Shown: positions 10,985-22,099, numbered from the stretch's first letter. The stretch is DNA of 64,000 nucleotides from Massospora cicadina (GCA_022478985.1 JAKSZP010012128.1:1-64000), one strand, 5' to 3'. A program made the numbers and translations. The notes: generated by a model from the sequence alone, not told the origin.

Positions 10985-11205
10985 ACCAGCAACTTATACT
11001 GAGGATATTCAACTAATTTATATTAATTATTAATATATGAAATACCAGTAATCAAGGCTGAGGATGTTCAATGAAAATTTAAAGTAGTAATTTATATATA
11101 ATTAACCAGCAATCAATGCTGAGGATGAGTCAAACTAATATCTAGAATTTGATTGTGACAAATTAAGAGGGAACAATTGCCAGCAGCAAATGCTGAGGAT
11201 CAGCT
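10985..11205 (+). repeat. About 60-bp degenerate repeats inside TRIM LTR
   Basis: Units beginning CCAGCAAC/CCAGTAATC/CCAGCAATC and continuing …GCTGAGGAT start at 10986, 11045, 11106 and 11180. More decayed relatives occur at about 10681, 10830 and 10884. The spacer between motifs is A/T-rich. The same motifs recur at equivalent places in T2 (12594, 12657) and T3 (32254 onward). Confidence 0.65.
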
Positions 11206-11272
11206 GGAATTCCAGAAAGAAAAGCCAATGCTTGCTGATAAGCGGGCAGCAGATTGAAGAAAAACGCCTAAG

Positions 11273-11305
11273 TATAAATAGTTGGATTTCTCTCTTAATA
11301 AAGAT
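11273..11305 (+). promoter_or_regulatory. TATA box and AATAAA of TRIM LTR T1
   Basis: TATAAATA at 11273-11280, followed by AATAAAGATCTCTC at about 11300. T2 keeps the AATAAAGATCTCT block (19397) but has a degraded TATA (ATTATAGATA). This suggests that LTR transcription starts and terminates in this segment. Confidence 0.5.
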
Positions 11306-11750
11306 CTCTCATTTGCATCCATAGTACTAGTTGATAGTAGTTAGGATGCTATAGGTAAAGGTGGGACTGGAGATTACCAATATAGGTTCTAGGTGAGTGC
11401 GCCTGGATTGGGTGGTGTTACCAGCTCCCATACCTGAAAGCTACAAGAAAGCCCCACGGGGACTTAGCCAACTGGCCACCAAAATGAGGTATTGAGGGCC
11501 ATTGACCATGATGGTGAAGTAGAGAAGGGGTCAAGCCACCTGTGAAGGGGATGAGAACCTGCCAGTGCACACCCAAGAGAGATCAAATAACCAAGGTGAA
11601 GTTGTTAGTCTGCTGAGTTGGGGAGTTGCACCGCGGACTTCTAGCGAAAAAGGTACGCCAGTGAAAGTGAAACAGCAAGGGCCAGCAGTCCTCATACTGT
11701 TTGCCTGGAACAATAGCAGAGCCTAATGTAGAGGATGAAAAAATGAGACA

Positions 11751-12011
11751 TTGGTGCTCACTACAATTTGGCTCTGTTAGTGTGTTGCTTAAGTAGTTGG
11801 AGGTATAATAAGAAGTGGCAAGAGACACTGGTTTTGTTTTTTGGGGGAGGATGCCACCTGGCAGAACGTTTCCCCAGTCATTCAGTTTTTGGCACCTCTA
11901 GGAGGTGGGGAGGCTGTGATACAGACCTCTCTCCCCATAACGCTGACAAAGTCTTGTCCCGCCAAAAAGGTTTGAGTCACACTGGAGTAATACCATATGG
12001 TTAGGGGGAAA
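11751..12011 (+). other. TRIM-T internal region 1 (PBS to PPT)
   Basis: A 261-bp spacer between T1 and T2. It starts with the PBS TTGGTGCTCACTAC (11751-11764) and ends with the polypurine tract TTAGGGGGAAA (12001-12011). It contains no coding sequence. Blocks such as GGCTCTGTTAGTGTGTTG, GTTTTTTGGGG and ACCTCTCTCCCCAT are shared with internal region 2, and may include packaging signals. Confidence 0.8.
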
Positions 12012-12735
12012 TGTCAGAAATTAACCAGATGGATTACTCCCATAATTTATGAAATAAGGATTGAGTTTAGTTGTGTCCAGTGGACAATTAATTACCAAGT
12101 TTTGATGATACATTAGTTTCATGTTGCCAATTTATGCCCCTTATTTGGTTAAGTGAGCTATTCTGGTGAATACGCCAGATCTGGAGAGTATCAGGGACAA
12201 TACCCAATAGCCTTTGTTGTTATTTCAATCACAAGCTATCTATGCCAATGATAATCTACAATTTATAATCAACAGATTATTAGTAAGTTAGATACCGGTG
12301 ACTGGAACTGAGTTTATTAACACATTTTTATTTCTATTCAATTACAACAAAAGCTAATTTGACATCTAGGTGCTCAAAAAAGTCTGGCGACTGATGCCAA
12401 GCTTAACCCAAGTAGTTATTAACTTATATTTACTGGTGACTTATGCCAATAATATTTTTATTGCTGGTGATATGCTGAGTTTTCTAATAGATGAGCTTGT
12501 GATGGCCATTCCGCTGCCTGAAGTTTTCAAATTACTGGTGACTTAGGACGAGGATATATAACTAATTTATATTAATGATTTATTTACAAAATACCAGTGA
12601 TCAAGGCTGAGGATGTCAGATGAAAATTTGGAGTAGTAATTTTTATATACAATTAACCAGTAATCAATGCCAAGGATGAGTTGAACTAATATCTGGCATT
12701 TTATTGTGACAAATTCAATAGGGAAAAATTGCTAG
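12012..12735 (+). repeat. TRIM-T LTR T2, 5' part
   Basis: Starts TGTCAGAAATTAACCAG directly after the PPT and parallels T1 until AAATTGCTAG. There Ty3-B is inserted; the target is GCTAG (12731-12735), repeated at 19274-19278. The T1 homologue of the junction reads ATTGCCAGCAGC. Confidence 0.85.
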
Positions 12736-13433
12736 TGTTGGATTTTAGGCGGGGAAGATGCTTGCTGGTGCCTTTAAACCTAAATTCCACCAATTTAATT
12801 CAAGGGATTTGTGAACCACTTATAATAAAAATAATAAAACACTAATACATACTAAAAGGTTGGTTTTTTTACATATTTTATTAATAGCAGCGATGGGGTA
12901 AAAAGAGAACCCTGTTATGATCTCACTGCTTAGTATGTAAATTAACTTGGGGCTTGGACCAAGATAGGTATCAATTCAATATTTCTTTGAGCCTATTTAG
13001 GAAATATGTGTGTTCAACCTATCAGAGCTTTTGAACTCACCTAGCTTTGGTGAAAAAGCTGATAGAGGGTCAATCATGGGCAATAAAAACCTGTGAGGTA
13101 AGGTTTTAATATTTTAGATAATCACTGTGAGATAATAGTTGCACCTTAGGGGACCCCCGCCAAGCCTATAATAGGGGGTGGTCCCCGCTTAGGTGTTTGA
13201 ATTGAACTAGAAGTGGGTTGAGGAGGAACATCTAATGGACTCCCCTGATTATGCCACATGTTTGGTGCAATCTGACATCATGAACTCGTGATATTTGCCC
13301 GAGTAGTATTAAAAAAGTGGTACCCCAATTTGAGGGGTTCCACTGAGAATTAACCAGGGTCTTTTGGCTGATTTTGTCCTTAGTTTGAACTGATACACTC
13401 TTATTACATAATTGGACTTGTAACTGTCCGACA
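12736..13433 (-). repeat. 3' LTR of Ty3-B
   Basis: From TGTTGGATTTTAGGCGGGG to …GTCCGACA on plus, 698 bp. It aligns along its whole length with 18573-19273, with many substitutions and small indels (estimated by eye at near 88% over the first 200 bp). It contains the GGGGACC…GGTCCCC inverted repeat at 13149-13186. The pol frame runs through the LTR start (…GVMSD) and about 40 codons into it. Confidence 0.9.
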
Positions 13434-16400
13434 TTACCCCTTCAAGAGTGTTAGGGGGAGAATAATGGCGCAAGAACCATCCATGGACTTGGTTGACCAT
13501 AACTTCAGTAGCAAGGATCTTAATGGAGTACTCTCCCCTCACTTGTAAGTGACTACAAAAAGGGCCTTACCAAATAGACCCAAGCTTCTCACTTCTGGGA
13601 GTGATATGGTTGTGGTTATACAAAAACAAGTCTGACACTTGAAAGGAAGGGAAGGGCTTTTCTATGCTCATTTGTGGCTACCCTTCTTTGGTTACTGTTT
13701 TAGCTAAGATAGTCAGGCATCGAAGGCAGCTGGATTATGCGTAGTGACAATCTTTTCAGGGCTTAATCAAAATTATTTGTCCTACCAGAGAAGACTTCTT
13801 TTGCTATCAGGGCTGGTACTCCTGGTTCCCAATCATATAATATGCAGAAGGGAGACATTTTAAGGATTTGGTAGTAGCTGATATGGTAGGCCATGAGGGC
13901 ACTAGGTGAGAATTGATCCAAGTGTAGGGGATCTGAGCTGGCCATCTTACATAAAATGGAAACCAGGGTTTCATTTGCTCTTTCCACAGTACCATTTGTG
14001 GAGAATTTGTAGGGGGCCAAGAAAAGTTGTTGCATCCCCATGGAAGTAGCCAAAAGCTCTACCACCCGCAAGGTAAAATTCTTCCCATTATCACATAGTA
14101 GGACCTGAGGACAACCATGCCGGGTGAAAATATGTTGATGGAGGAAGATGGCAGTAGCTTTTGCAGTCTGGGCAGGAAGTGCAACCGCTTCAACCCATTT
14201 GGTAAATTGATCAATGCCTACCAGGATATAGAAATTCCCGCTGGTAGTCTGAGGTAGAGGACCTACCACATCCAAGCTTATTGTATGAAACGGCTGTTGA
14301 GGCGTGGTGGATTGGTATTGATACTTGGGTTTGTAACTGGATTGCTTCTTACATATTAGGCAGGCATAAGAACTTTGATAGAAAACTCCATAATTCCCTC
14401 CCAGCAATACCGATCCTTCACCCACTAATAAGTTTTATGCACTCCATTGTGCCCCAGCATAGAATGGACCTCCATGAGCATGGGAACTCACTCAGAAGGT
14501 CAGAGATTGGGCAAACAAGTTACCCCTATTTTTTTATACAACTTCCCGCTTTCCACCTTGGTGCTGTAGGAATGTCGGACTAACATTTTCTGGATGGGTT
14601 CATCCTTGTCTTCCCAGGCTTCAGGGGTCATAAGGAGGTCATGCACCTCTCTGATTCACTTCATCCAGGTGAAGGATAGGCAGCCAAGTCAAGCCATCAG
14701 CGTTCATATGACAGGTTCCAGCTCAGTGCTCAATCTTCATATTGTAGTGTTGGAGCTTTAAGGTCCAGAGAGCTCTCGCCCAGTGGGATTCTTCATATTT
14801 TGTAACCACTTCAGGGAGGCGTGGTCAGTGACCACGGTGAGGGAAGTTCCATATAGAAAAGGGTGGTAATATTTTACAGTCATAAAGGACTGCAAGGCAA
14901 TCTTTTTTGGTGACACTGTAATTGTGTAAAACCTTATATAACATCTTGCTGAAATAGGTGATATGATGATCCACACCATTATTATCCAAATGAGCCAGAA
15001 TGGCTCCAACTACACATTCAGAGGTATCGTTAAACAAAAGGAAAGGTTTACTATAATCAGGGTGTCGCAGGATAAAGCGCTTTTGTAACAATTGCTTTAG
15101 AGTCTTAAAGGAGGGCTTTTGTTCATCTCACCAATGAGAAGGGACGTTCTTAGCCAATAGCCGTACAAGAGGCTCACTCAGATGAGCGAACTTGGGGATA
15201 AATTGGTGGTAATACCCCATCATACCTTAGAATACCTGGATATCGTGCATGGTTTTGAGAGCAGGCATTTTATATATAGCCTCAAACTTGTCTTGGAGGT
15301 GTTGAATCCCATCCTGTGAGATGGCTTGTCCAAGAAAATCTAACTTTTCTGGAAAAAAAGTGCACTTATAGGGGTTTAATTTAAGATTGGACTGACGTAA
15401 GCGTTGGAAGTCTTCTTTCAGGTGAGCAAGATGGTCATTAAAGGTCTTAGAAAACACCGTAATGCCTTCAAGATAGACAATGACACATCTCAACTTGAGT
15501 TCCTGCAAGATGGGATCCATGGCTCGATGGAAAGTTGCAGGAGCGTTGCACAACCCCTGAGGTAATTGTCTGGGTTGGACTAACCCTCGCTGCAAATCAG
15601 AGCGTATTTTTCCTGATCTTGGGGAGAGAGGTCCATCTGCCAATAGCAACTGACTAAGTCCATGGCTGAGAAGAACTTAGATCCAGAGAGATGTACTAGA
15701 GCGTTATCAATGCGTGGGATGGGATAGATATTCTTCTTTGTGAGGTTGTTTAGCTGGCGGTAGTCCATCACAACCAAATGACCGCCATTTTTCTTTTTTA
15801 TAAGGAGAAGAGGGGATAACCAGGGGCTTTGCGAAGGTACCAGTAGGCCAGCGTCTAATAGCTGTTTGAGCTCCCTCCTCATTTTTTGCTCCTTGACTTT
15901 TGATTTAGGATAAGGTTTGGATTGGATGGGACTAGCATCTCCACGTCAATGGTATGACTACAACCTTCATATGACCATAGTCGGTCTCAGTTTTAAATAA
16001 TATGTCACTTTAGGACTCCAATAAAATATTAACTTTATTAAGCTATTCAGGGGTTAAATCATTGGAGATATGAATGTCGGGCAATGTACATAATTTTTGT
16101 CAGCAGGTAGTCCCATGTCTGACATAGACTTGATACAGTTACCTGGTTAATCTCCTTAACTGGGATCAGCAGACCTTTCCCAATCTCCTGGTGTTTCTTC
16201 ATGACCATGTCCTTATTGGTAAGATTCCCCAGTAGAATACTGATAGGACGTTGGTATGATGGGTCTAGGATGCCTGGTAATACTTGAGGTTCTAAGGGAC
16301 TGATTCCATCAATGGTAGTTATGTGTGGCAAGCAGTTGTGGGGGATTTGCAGGGTAATCTTGTATCAATCACCCTTTGTTCACCCGCTTTAATCAACACC

Positions 16401-17172
16401 TCTTCAACTGCATAAAACGGAAATCCATCATGAGTGTCCACTGATTCAGGCAGCATCTTGGTATTCTGCACTGCCATCAGGTAGCATAAGGATAAGGCAG
16501 AGAAAGGATACATAACCATGCAAGCGTATTCCTTTTTAGTAATCTCATTGTGGTCCAAAATCAGGAGAACCTCGTAGTTAAGCAGGGAGAGATAGCCCTG
16601 CTTCAGATTGATAATTTCATCATACTCGAGTATAAACTGGGTACAAATGAGCACGTCATAGGTATTGTTGAATAAGGCCACCATGGGGGCTGAGAGGAGG
16701 AGTTTCCTAAATTGGATGGGTAAAGATGAGTAGGCCTCAATAGCGCAATTGTTGTTCAGACCAGCAGTGCCAAACTCCCAAGTATTTTCAAGGTCTGGGG
16801 CCAGCTTAATTTTTTCATAAACTTAGATAATAAAACTTTCACAGGGGATCCAGTGTCAAGGATAGCAACAACTCATACTCCATTTACAACAACCTCCACT
16901 TTGGTTAAAGTTTCCCCAAGTAGGGGGAAGAGCGAGGACCTCCTTAAGCTGATAGTAGAATCAAGGCGTTTAGCAGTTTCGGGGAATTTATCCCAGATAG
17001 ACTGCAGTGTATACACACTATGATTGAATCGGATCATCATAGCAACAATCTGGTCAGCATCACTTGCGGTATCAATAACCTTTAGGCCACTCAGCACCTG
17101 ATAAAGATAAGCTCTGCAGGGTATCCTCGCCATATCCACTCTTTCCAGGTTCAACCTGTCAGGTACCTTCAC
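13434..17172 (-). pseudogene. Ty3-B pol (protease-RT-RNase H-integrase)
   Basis: Read leftward. Pre-protease block and protease at 17172-16800 with AILDTGSPV (catalytic Asp-Thr-Gly present). Linker …VLPGILDPSYQRPISILLGNL. RT at 15900-15230, with LLVPSQSPWLSPLLLIKKKN, the fingers/palm segment DLVSCYWQMDL and GLCNAPATFHRAMD; the YxDD motif has become YLEG at 15464-15475, so this RT is inactive. RNase H at 15090-14760 (NDTSECVVGAILA, TDHASLKWLQN). Integrase core at 14330-13770 with all three acidic residues (SLDVVGPLP, CDNGKNF, GTVERANETL). Stops and frameshifts separate the segments. Confidence 0.9.
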
Positions 17173-17199
17173 ATCACCTGGGGCTCCTAGAACATAGTG

Positions 17200-18522
17200 C
17201 CCAGCATCTTCACAACCCCCTTCCGATTTATCATTGGAGGGGTTTTAATGCACATCAGAGGGTCCCAAGGACGGGGGTAGATTCAGGGCAATCCTCATTG
17301 CAAGAAAGGCCCTGATGCCACTCCTCAACCCTAATCGTTTTGAGGTGGAGGTGCTGTATTTGTCACAGCTCTATTTTCGACCTTAAAGTATGGGTTTGGA
17401 CTGCATCATGGCTACAGGTTTTGGATTAGAGTTGGCTGGAGGAGATAGCGTTGTGAAGGTGGATGCTTTAACTACGCCAGATTTATGTTGATCAGCGTCT
17501 GTGAGCCTTGAGGAAACATACAGTTTAGCTTTTGTAATCTGGTCATTTAACCCATTATTGGTGAAGGTGACTGTCACCCAAGAGAGGGGTTTACGCTTAG
17601 GAGAGGCTTTGGGGCCACTTGTAGAGGCTCATTGTCTGATAAAAGATGATCTTGGTGCCAAGGTGGGGGCAGGAAGCGCGGCCACATTGACGAGGATGTA
17701 CTCTGACTTACTGGCTTGAGAACCTCAGGTTTGCTGGGTGGAGGAAGATCAGGTTTGAGCTGCACTGCAGGTGCTGGGCTCAGAGTAGTAACCAGCGTAG
17801 GGGGGCCATAGGGATCATCATAGCCTCCTTCAGCTGGGCTACAGTTGAGTAATTCTCAATGGTCAACACCTGGGGAGTTGACCCAACATCTGAAGTAGCT
17901 TCAGCGTTATAAATATCTGCAACCTCCAGAAGAGGCTTTTTGATTTCTCAGATAGTCTGGAGGTGGCGCTTTACAGAGATAAGATGGTAAGATATAGAAG
18001 GGTGAGATGTTAACCCACTCAGAATGGCAGCAATGGCGTCATCAAGAGGTATCATTTTGGCATGCATCAGAGGTTGAGCTTCCCTATAGAATCGCTCCAC
18101 AAAAGAGGTGTTTGATTCTCCCACTTGCAGACTAAGGCACATAAAGGCCCGTTTTTGTCATTGTAAACTCTGCTGGGAGCCAAATTCGTCAATAAGCGCT
18201 TGTTTAACCTCTGAACAGATGCTGAGGTTGATCATGGTGGGAACTATTATTTCTTGAGCTAAGCGACTTAAGAAAGGAAGGATGTACAGGTTTTTTGTTG
18301 GTCTGTTGCTATTTCCATAGCAGATTCATATATGAAGAGGAAGGATGCAATTCTGCCCTCACCCGGGGTGAACTTATCTCTGAAAAGGGGTTTTGGAATA
18401 GAGTGCTATTCAAGCCTTTTGAGGCGAGACAAAGCACTGGCTTGCTAGTGTTCCAAAGTGGCTAGCCTAAGGTTATTTTCAGTGGGGAAGTTATGAGGGT
18501 AAATTGCCCTACCAACCTACAT
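17200..18522 (-). pseudogene. Ty3-B gag
   Basis: Starts at the ATG at 18522-18520, about 50 nt inside the LTR; a stop follows the ATG at once. The N-terminus has a helical segment (LRLATLEH…ASALSRLKRLE), then PLFRDKFTPGEGRIASFLFIY, which matches Ty3-C gag (KDKFIPGEESIATFLYVY). The capsid-like stretch …GESNTSFVERFYREAQPL at 18130-18080 corresponds to GESTIAFAERF in Ty3-C. No zinc knuckle was recognised. Several frameshifts. Confidence 0.75.
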
Positions 18523-18572
18523 TTTTTTGAACTTTTTTGTGGTGTATAGATGCCCCTGTAGTGAGCACCTCT

Positions 18573-19273
18573 TGTTGAATTTTAGGCGGGGAAGATGCTC
18601 GCTGGTGCTTTTATTACCTATATTCCACCAATCTAATACAGGAGATTTGTGCACCACTTATAATAAAAATAACAAAACACTAATAAATACTAAAGGTTGG
18701 TTTTTTACATATTTTATTAGTAGCAGAGATGGAGTAAAAAAAGAACCCTGTTATGATATCAATGCTTAGTATATAAATTAACTTGGGGCTTGGACCAAGA
18801 TAGGCATCAATTCGATATTTGTTTCAAGCCTATTTAGGAAATATGGGTGAACACCTATCTGAGCTTTTGAACTCACTTCACTTCAATGAAACGACTGATG
18901 GAGGGTCAATTGTGGGCAAGACAAACCTGTGAGGTAAGGTTTTGATATATTTTAGCCAATCACCATGAGAGAAAATAGTTACACCTTGGGGGACCCCCGC
19001 CAAGCCTATAAAAGGGGGTGGTCCCCGCTTAGGTGTTTGAATTAAACTAGAAGTGTGTCAGGGAGGAACCTCCAATGGACTCCCCTGATTACGCTGCATG
19101 GTCAGTGCAATCTGCAGCCTAAACTCGGGCTATTTGACCAAGTAGTATTAAAAAAGTGGTACCCCAATTTGAGGGGTTCCACTGAGAATCAACCAGGGTC
19201 TTTTCGGCTGATTTTGTCCTTAGTTTGAACTGATACACTCATATTACATAATTGGACTCTTAATTGTCTGACA
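18573..19273 (-). repeat. 5' LTR of Ty3-B
   Basis: 701 bp, TGTTGAATTTTAGG to …TTGTCTGACA on plus. The PBS reads AGGTGCTCACTACAGGG on the minus strand at about 18555-18570. It carries the conserved GGGGACC…GGTCCCC inverted repeat (18989-19026) with CCTATAAAAGG in its loop. Confidence 0.9.
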
Positions 19274-19278
19274 GCTAG

Positions 19279-19849
19279 CAGAAATTACTGAGGATAGGTT
19301 GGAATGCTGGAAAAAAGTGCAGGTAATTGTTGATAGGCAGGCAACGGTTTTAACAGAAAAACGCTTTAATTATAGATAGTTGAGTTTTCTTTATAATAAA
19401 GATCTCTAATATGAGACAATCTTTATTAGTTGTTAGTATTTAGGCCAAGGTATTTGTAGAGGTGGTACTGGGAATCAAAAAGTAGGTGCTTGTTGAGTGC
19501 ACCTGAAGTAGTCAGCAGTACTAGCTCCCATACCTGGAAGCTTCATGAAAGCCCCACGGGGACTTGGCTAACTAGCCGCCACAATGAGGGACTAAGGGAT
19601 GTTGGCCATGAAGGTGAAGTATCAAGGGGGTCAGACCACCTGGGGAGGGGGTTGAGGACCCACCATTGCACGCCAAAGAGAGGTCAATTAGACAAGGTGA
19701 AGGTGTTGAAATGCTGGGTTGGGGAGCTGCAAAGTGGACCTGTAGTGGAAAAGTATGCCTTTGAAGGAGAAACAGCAAGGGCCAGCAATACTTATACTGT
19801 TTCCCTGGAATACTAGCAGATTCCTGATTTAGCGAATGCAAAATTTGCA
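19279..19849 (+). repeat. TRIM-T LTR T2, 3' part
   Basis: Resumes T2 after the TSD (CAGAAATTACTGAGG…) and follows T1 through the AATAAAGATCTCT block, AGCTCCCATACCTGGAAGCT and CCCCACGGGGACTT to …AAAATTTGCA. Together with 12012-12735 it gives a 1295-bp LTR. Confidence 0.85.
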
Positions 19850-20108
19850 ATGATAGTGCTCACTACAGGGGGCTCTGTTAGTGTGTTGAAAGTAGCTGTA
19901 GGTATGGTTAGGAGGTGGCGAGAGCCACTATTTTTGTTTTTTGGGGACGATGCCTAGTGGAACCTTGCCCCAACCATGTAGTAACTAGTGCCTCTTAGAG
20001 GTGGGTAGGTTGTGTCATGAACCTCTCTCCCCATCACACCAAAAAAGTCTTAGCCTGCCAAAAATTTTAGAAGTTACACTGGAGGAATACTATCAGGTTA
20101 AGGGGGAA
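19850..20108 (+). other. TRIM-T internal region 2
   Basis: A 259-bp copy of internal region 1. The PBS variant is ATAGTGCTCACTACA (about 19853) and the PPT is TTAAGGGGGAA (20098-20108). It contains GGCTCTGTTAGTGTGTTG, GTTTTTTGGGG and ACCTCTCTCCCCATCAC as in region 1. No coding sequence. Confidence 0.8.
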
Positions 20109-20175
20109 TGTTAGAAAATTAACCAGATGGATTCCTCCCTTAATTTATCAAATATGGAATGATATTAATTGAAAC
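20109..20175 (+). repeat. TRIM-T LTR T3, segment 1
   Basis: The first 67 bp of the third LTR (TGTTAGAAAATTAACCAGATGG…), ending at the Ty3-C insertion. The last five bases GAAAC (20171-20175) correspond to GAGGC (26484-26488) as a TSD differing by two transitions. Confidence 0.8.
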
Positions 20176-20934
20176 TGTCGGATATTTGCCTTCTCAGTTG
20201 CAGGGGAAGAATGTCTTGGGTCGAAATCAGCCTAAACAGGAAAATGTTAGCCATTTAAAAGTTTGAAATGAACCTAAAAACGATTTAAATAATGACAATA
20301 ATGATATCAAGGATATCAGCCAAAAGACCCTGGTTGATTCTCGTTGGAACCCCACAAATTGGGGTAGCACCATTTTGAATCCTTCATGGGCAAGAAACAT
20401 AAAATCAAGCAGTTGGATTACTCTGACCACATGACGGACCCTGATGCAACTATCAGATGGTACTCCCCCAGCCACAACCAGGTCCTTTTCAAGCACCTAT
20501 GCGGGGACCACCCCCTTTTATAGGCGTGGCGGAGGTCCCCCAAGGTTCTAGTATTTTATCAAGCGGTGATTGGTTAAAATACATAAAAACATTACTGCAT
20601 GGGTCTTTCTGCCCCAAAATCCCATCCCATCCGTTGTTTTTCCATAAAAGTAACTTGAATTTCCCAAGATCTGATAGGATAGTATTACATATTTCCTAAT
20701 TCAGAATGCATCTAAGCTATTCTGAACCTATCCTAAAATTCTCCCTGATCTTTGATTCAGTATAAATACAGATTGGTTGTATAAAAAAGGGATCACTTTT
20801 CTTTTTACCCCTGCGCTTATAATAAAAATCATAAAGCTCAACTTTATAGTAGCACTTATTTTTGATTTTATTAGAAATTTTGTGAGATTCAGAGGCGTAA
20901 ACATCAGCGAGCACAAGTAAGCTGGATTTCTACA
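20176..20934 (+). repeat. 5' LTR of Ty3-C
   Basis: 759 bp, from TGTCGGATATTTGCC to …GATTTCTACA. It shares a block with the Ty3-B LTR (AAAAGACCCTGGTTGATTCT, CAAATTGGGGTA). It includes the GGGGACC…GGTCCCC inverted repeat at 20503-20540, and TATAAATA at 20761-20768 as a probable TATA box. Confidence 0.88.
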
Positions 20935-20937
20935 AAA

Positions 20938-20950
20938 TGATGCTCACTAC
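20938..20950 (+). promoter_or_regulatory. Primer-binding site of Ty3-C
   Basis: TGATGCTCACTAC, three bases after the LTR end, matching the TGGTGCTCACTAC motif of Ty3-L, Ty3-B and TRIM-T with one change. Confidence 0.7.
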
Positions 20951-20984
20951 AAGAGATACCTGTACACCCCAAAAATCGTCAAAA

Positions 20985-22060
20985 ATGGATGCTTTAAACG
21001 AGAGTAACCCTCTCACTTTTCCTCTTCACATTAATCACGTTTAGTTGCTCTGGAAAAGCAACTATCAAGCTTACTATCCTTTCTCAAAGAACTTGAGCAG
21101 CGTTCAATAAAACATCTTTTCAAAGATAAGTTCATCCCTGGTGAAGAGAGCATTGCTACTTTCTTGTATGTTTATGAAGCTGCCATGTATGTCACAACGG
21201 ATAAGCAGAAAGTGAAACACATCCTTCCTTGTTTAAGCCGCCTAGCGCAAGAGATGATAATTCCTTAACTGGACCCTTTGTACGCCTGGGCAGAGGTGAA
21301 GGAGGCTTTTCTAGCTGAATTCTGGAAAAGCAGAGTCTACACAGGGAAAACAGGACTTTATGCGTCTTAGCATGTATGAAGGTGAATCAACCATTGCCTT
21401 TGCTGAACGGTTTACCTCACTGCGCAAAGGTTGTCAACCTCAAACATGCTCACCCTTGATGATGCTATCGCCGCCATGTTAACTGGATTAGCCTTTCAAC
21501 CCTCTCTAGCCAGGCATTATATCTCAGTGAAACGCTATTCAAAAACATCCACAACATTAAAGAGGCTTTGTTAGATGTGGCTGAAATCCAATTTTGTGCC
21601 AAAATCAAATGACGCTGAGGTGAAAACTTTAGCTCAATTCATCGAGGAGCTTACGCTGGTTGAACAGTTGGGAGTGAGCCCACCTGTACCAATTCTCCCT
21701 GCAAAACCTTCTTCCACAGTATGACTTAACAGGGATACACCGTCCTCAGTTAAATTGGAGCTCGGTGAAGTAGTAGATACCACGCTCCCGCACAAGCATA
21801 CCAAAGCCGCTGTGCTTTCCCCTCCAGCAAAGCTGGTAGTTGCGCGCCCTAAGGCTATCCAACCTCATGGGGCCGTACCCCCTACCTCAATTGCAGCCTT
21901 GCCAGTGGTTGAGAAAACCCTTGAGGATGAATCTGAGGGGGGTTAGGACGATGTTGGTTACTATATATTGGGAGCTCCTGCAGAAATAGAGTTTCATGAA
22001 CATTTGAACGCTGGAGGAGTAGATGAATCACAATACCTGAGGAAACGTAACTCAGCCAAA
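20985..22060 (+). pseudogene. Ty3-C gag
   Basis: Starts ATG 20985 (MDALNESNPLTFPLHINH). The capsid region near 21070-21600 has KDKFIPGEESIATFLYVYEA, then a retrotransposon-gag type core (LYAWAEVKEAFLAEFW, then FMRLSMYEGESTIAFAERF). A Pro/Ala-rich C-terminal part follows (21755-21946). No CCHC knuckle was found. Frameshifts at about 21060, 21270 and 21330. Homologous to Ty3-B gag. Confidence 0.78.
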
Positions 22061-22099
22061 TTCTAGGGTGTCCAAAAGTTATTGACTCTGCCAGTAACA

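Larger units (their letters stand above)
10465..11750 (+). repeat. TRIM-T LTR T1 (uninterrupted)
   Basis: It runs from TGTCAGAAAATTAACC to …AATGAGACA. It contains an internal array of degenerate CCAGCAAT…GCTGAGGATG units, a TATAAATA box at 11273, AATAAA about 25 nt later, and a G/C-richer 3' third (AGCTCCCATACCTGAAAGCT, CCCCACGGGGACTT) that is conserved in T2 (19520-19565) and T3 (39113-39160). Open frames in it are not conserved between copies. Confidence 0.85.
12736..19273 (-). mobile_element. Ty3-B, complete-length Ty3/gypsy element
   Basis: A 6.5-kb minus-strand element with LTRs of 698 and 701 bp, TG…CA ends, and a perfect 5-bp TSD GCTAG on both sides (12731-12735, 19274-19278). The order gag, protease, RT, RNase H, integrase identifies Ty3/gypsy. 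No chromodomain follows the integrase. All genes carry stops and frameshifts, and the RT active site is lost (YLEG). It is nested in TRIM LTR T2, itself inside Ty3-A. Confidence 0.92.

Noticed and set aside
20227..20496. Open frames in the Ty3-C LTRs (also 25903-26205)
   Set aside because: LTR sequence; the frames recur only because the LTRs are copies of each other.
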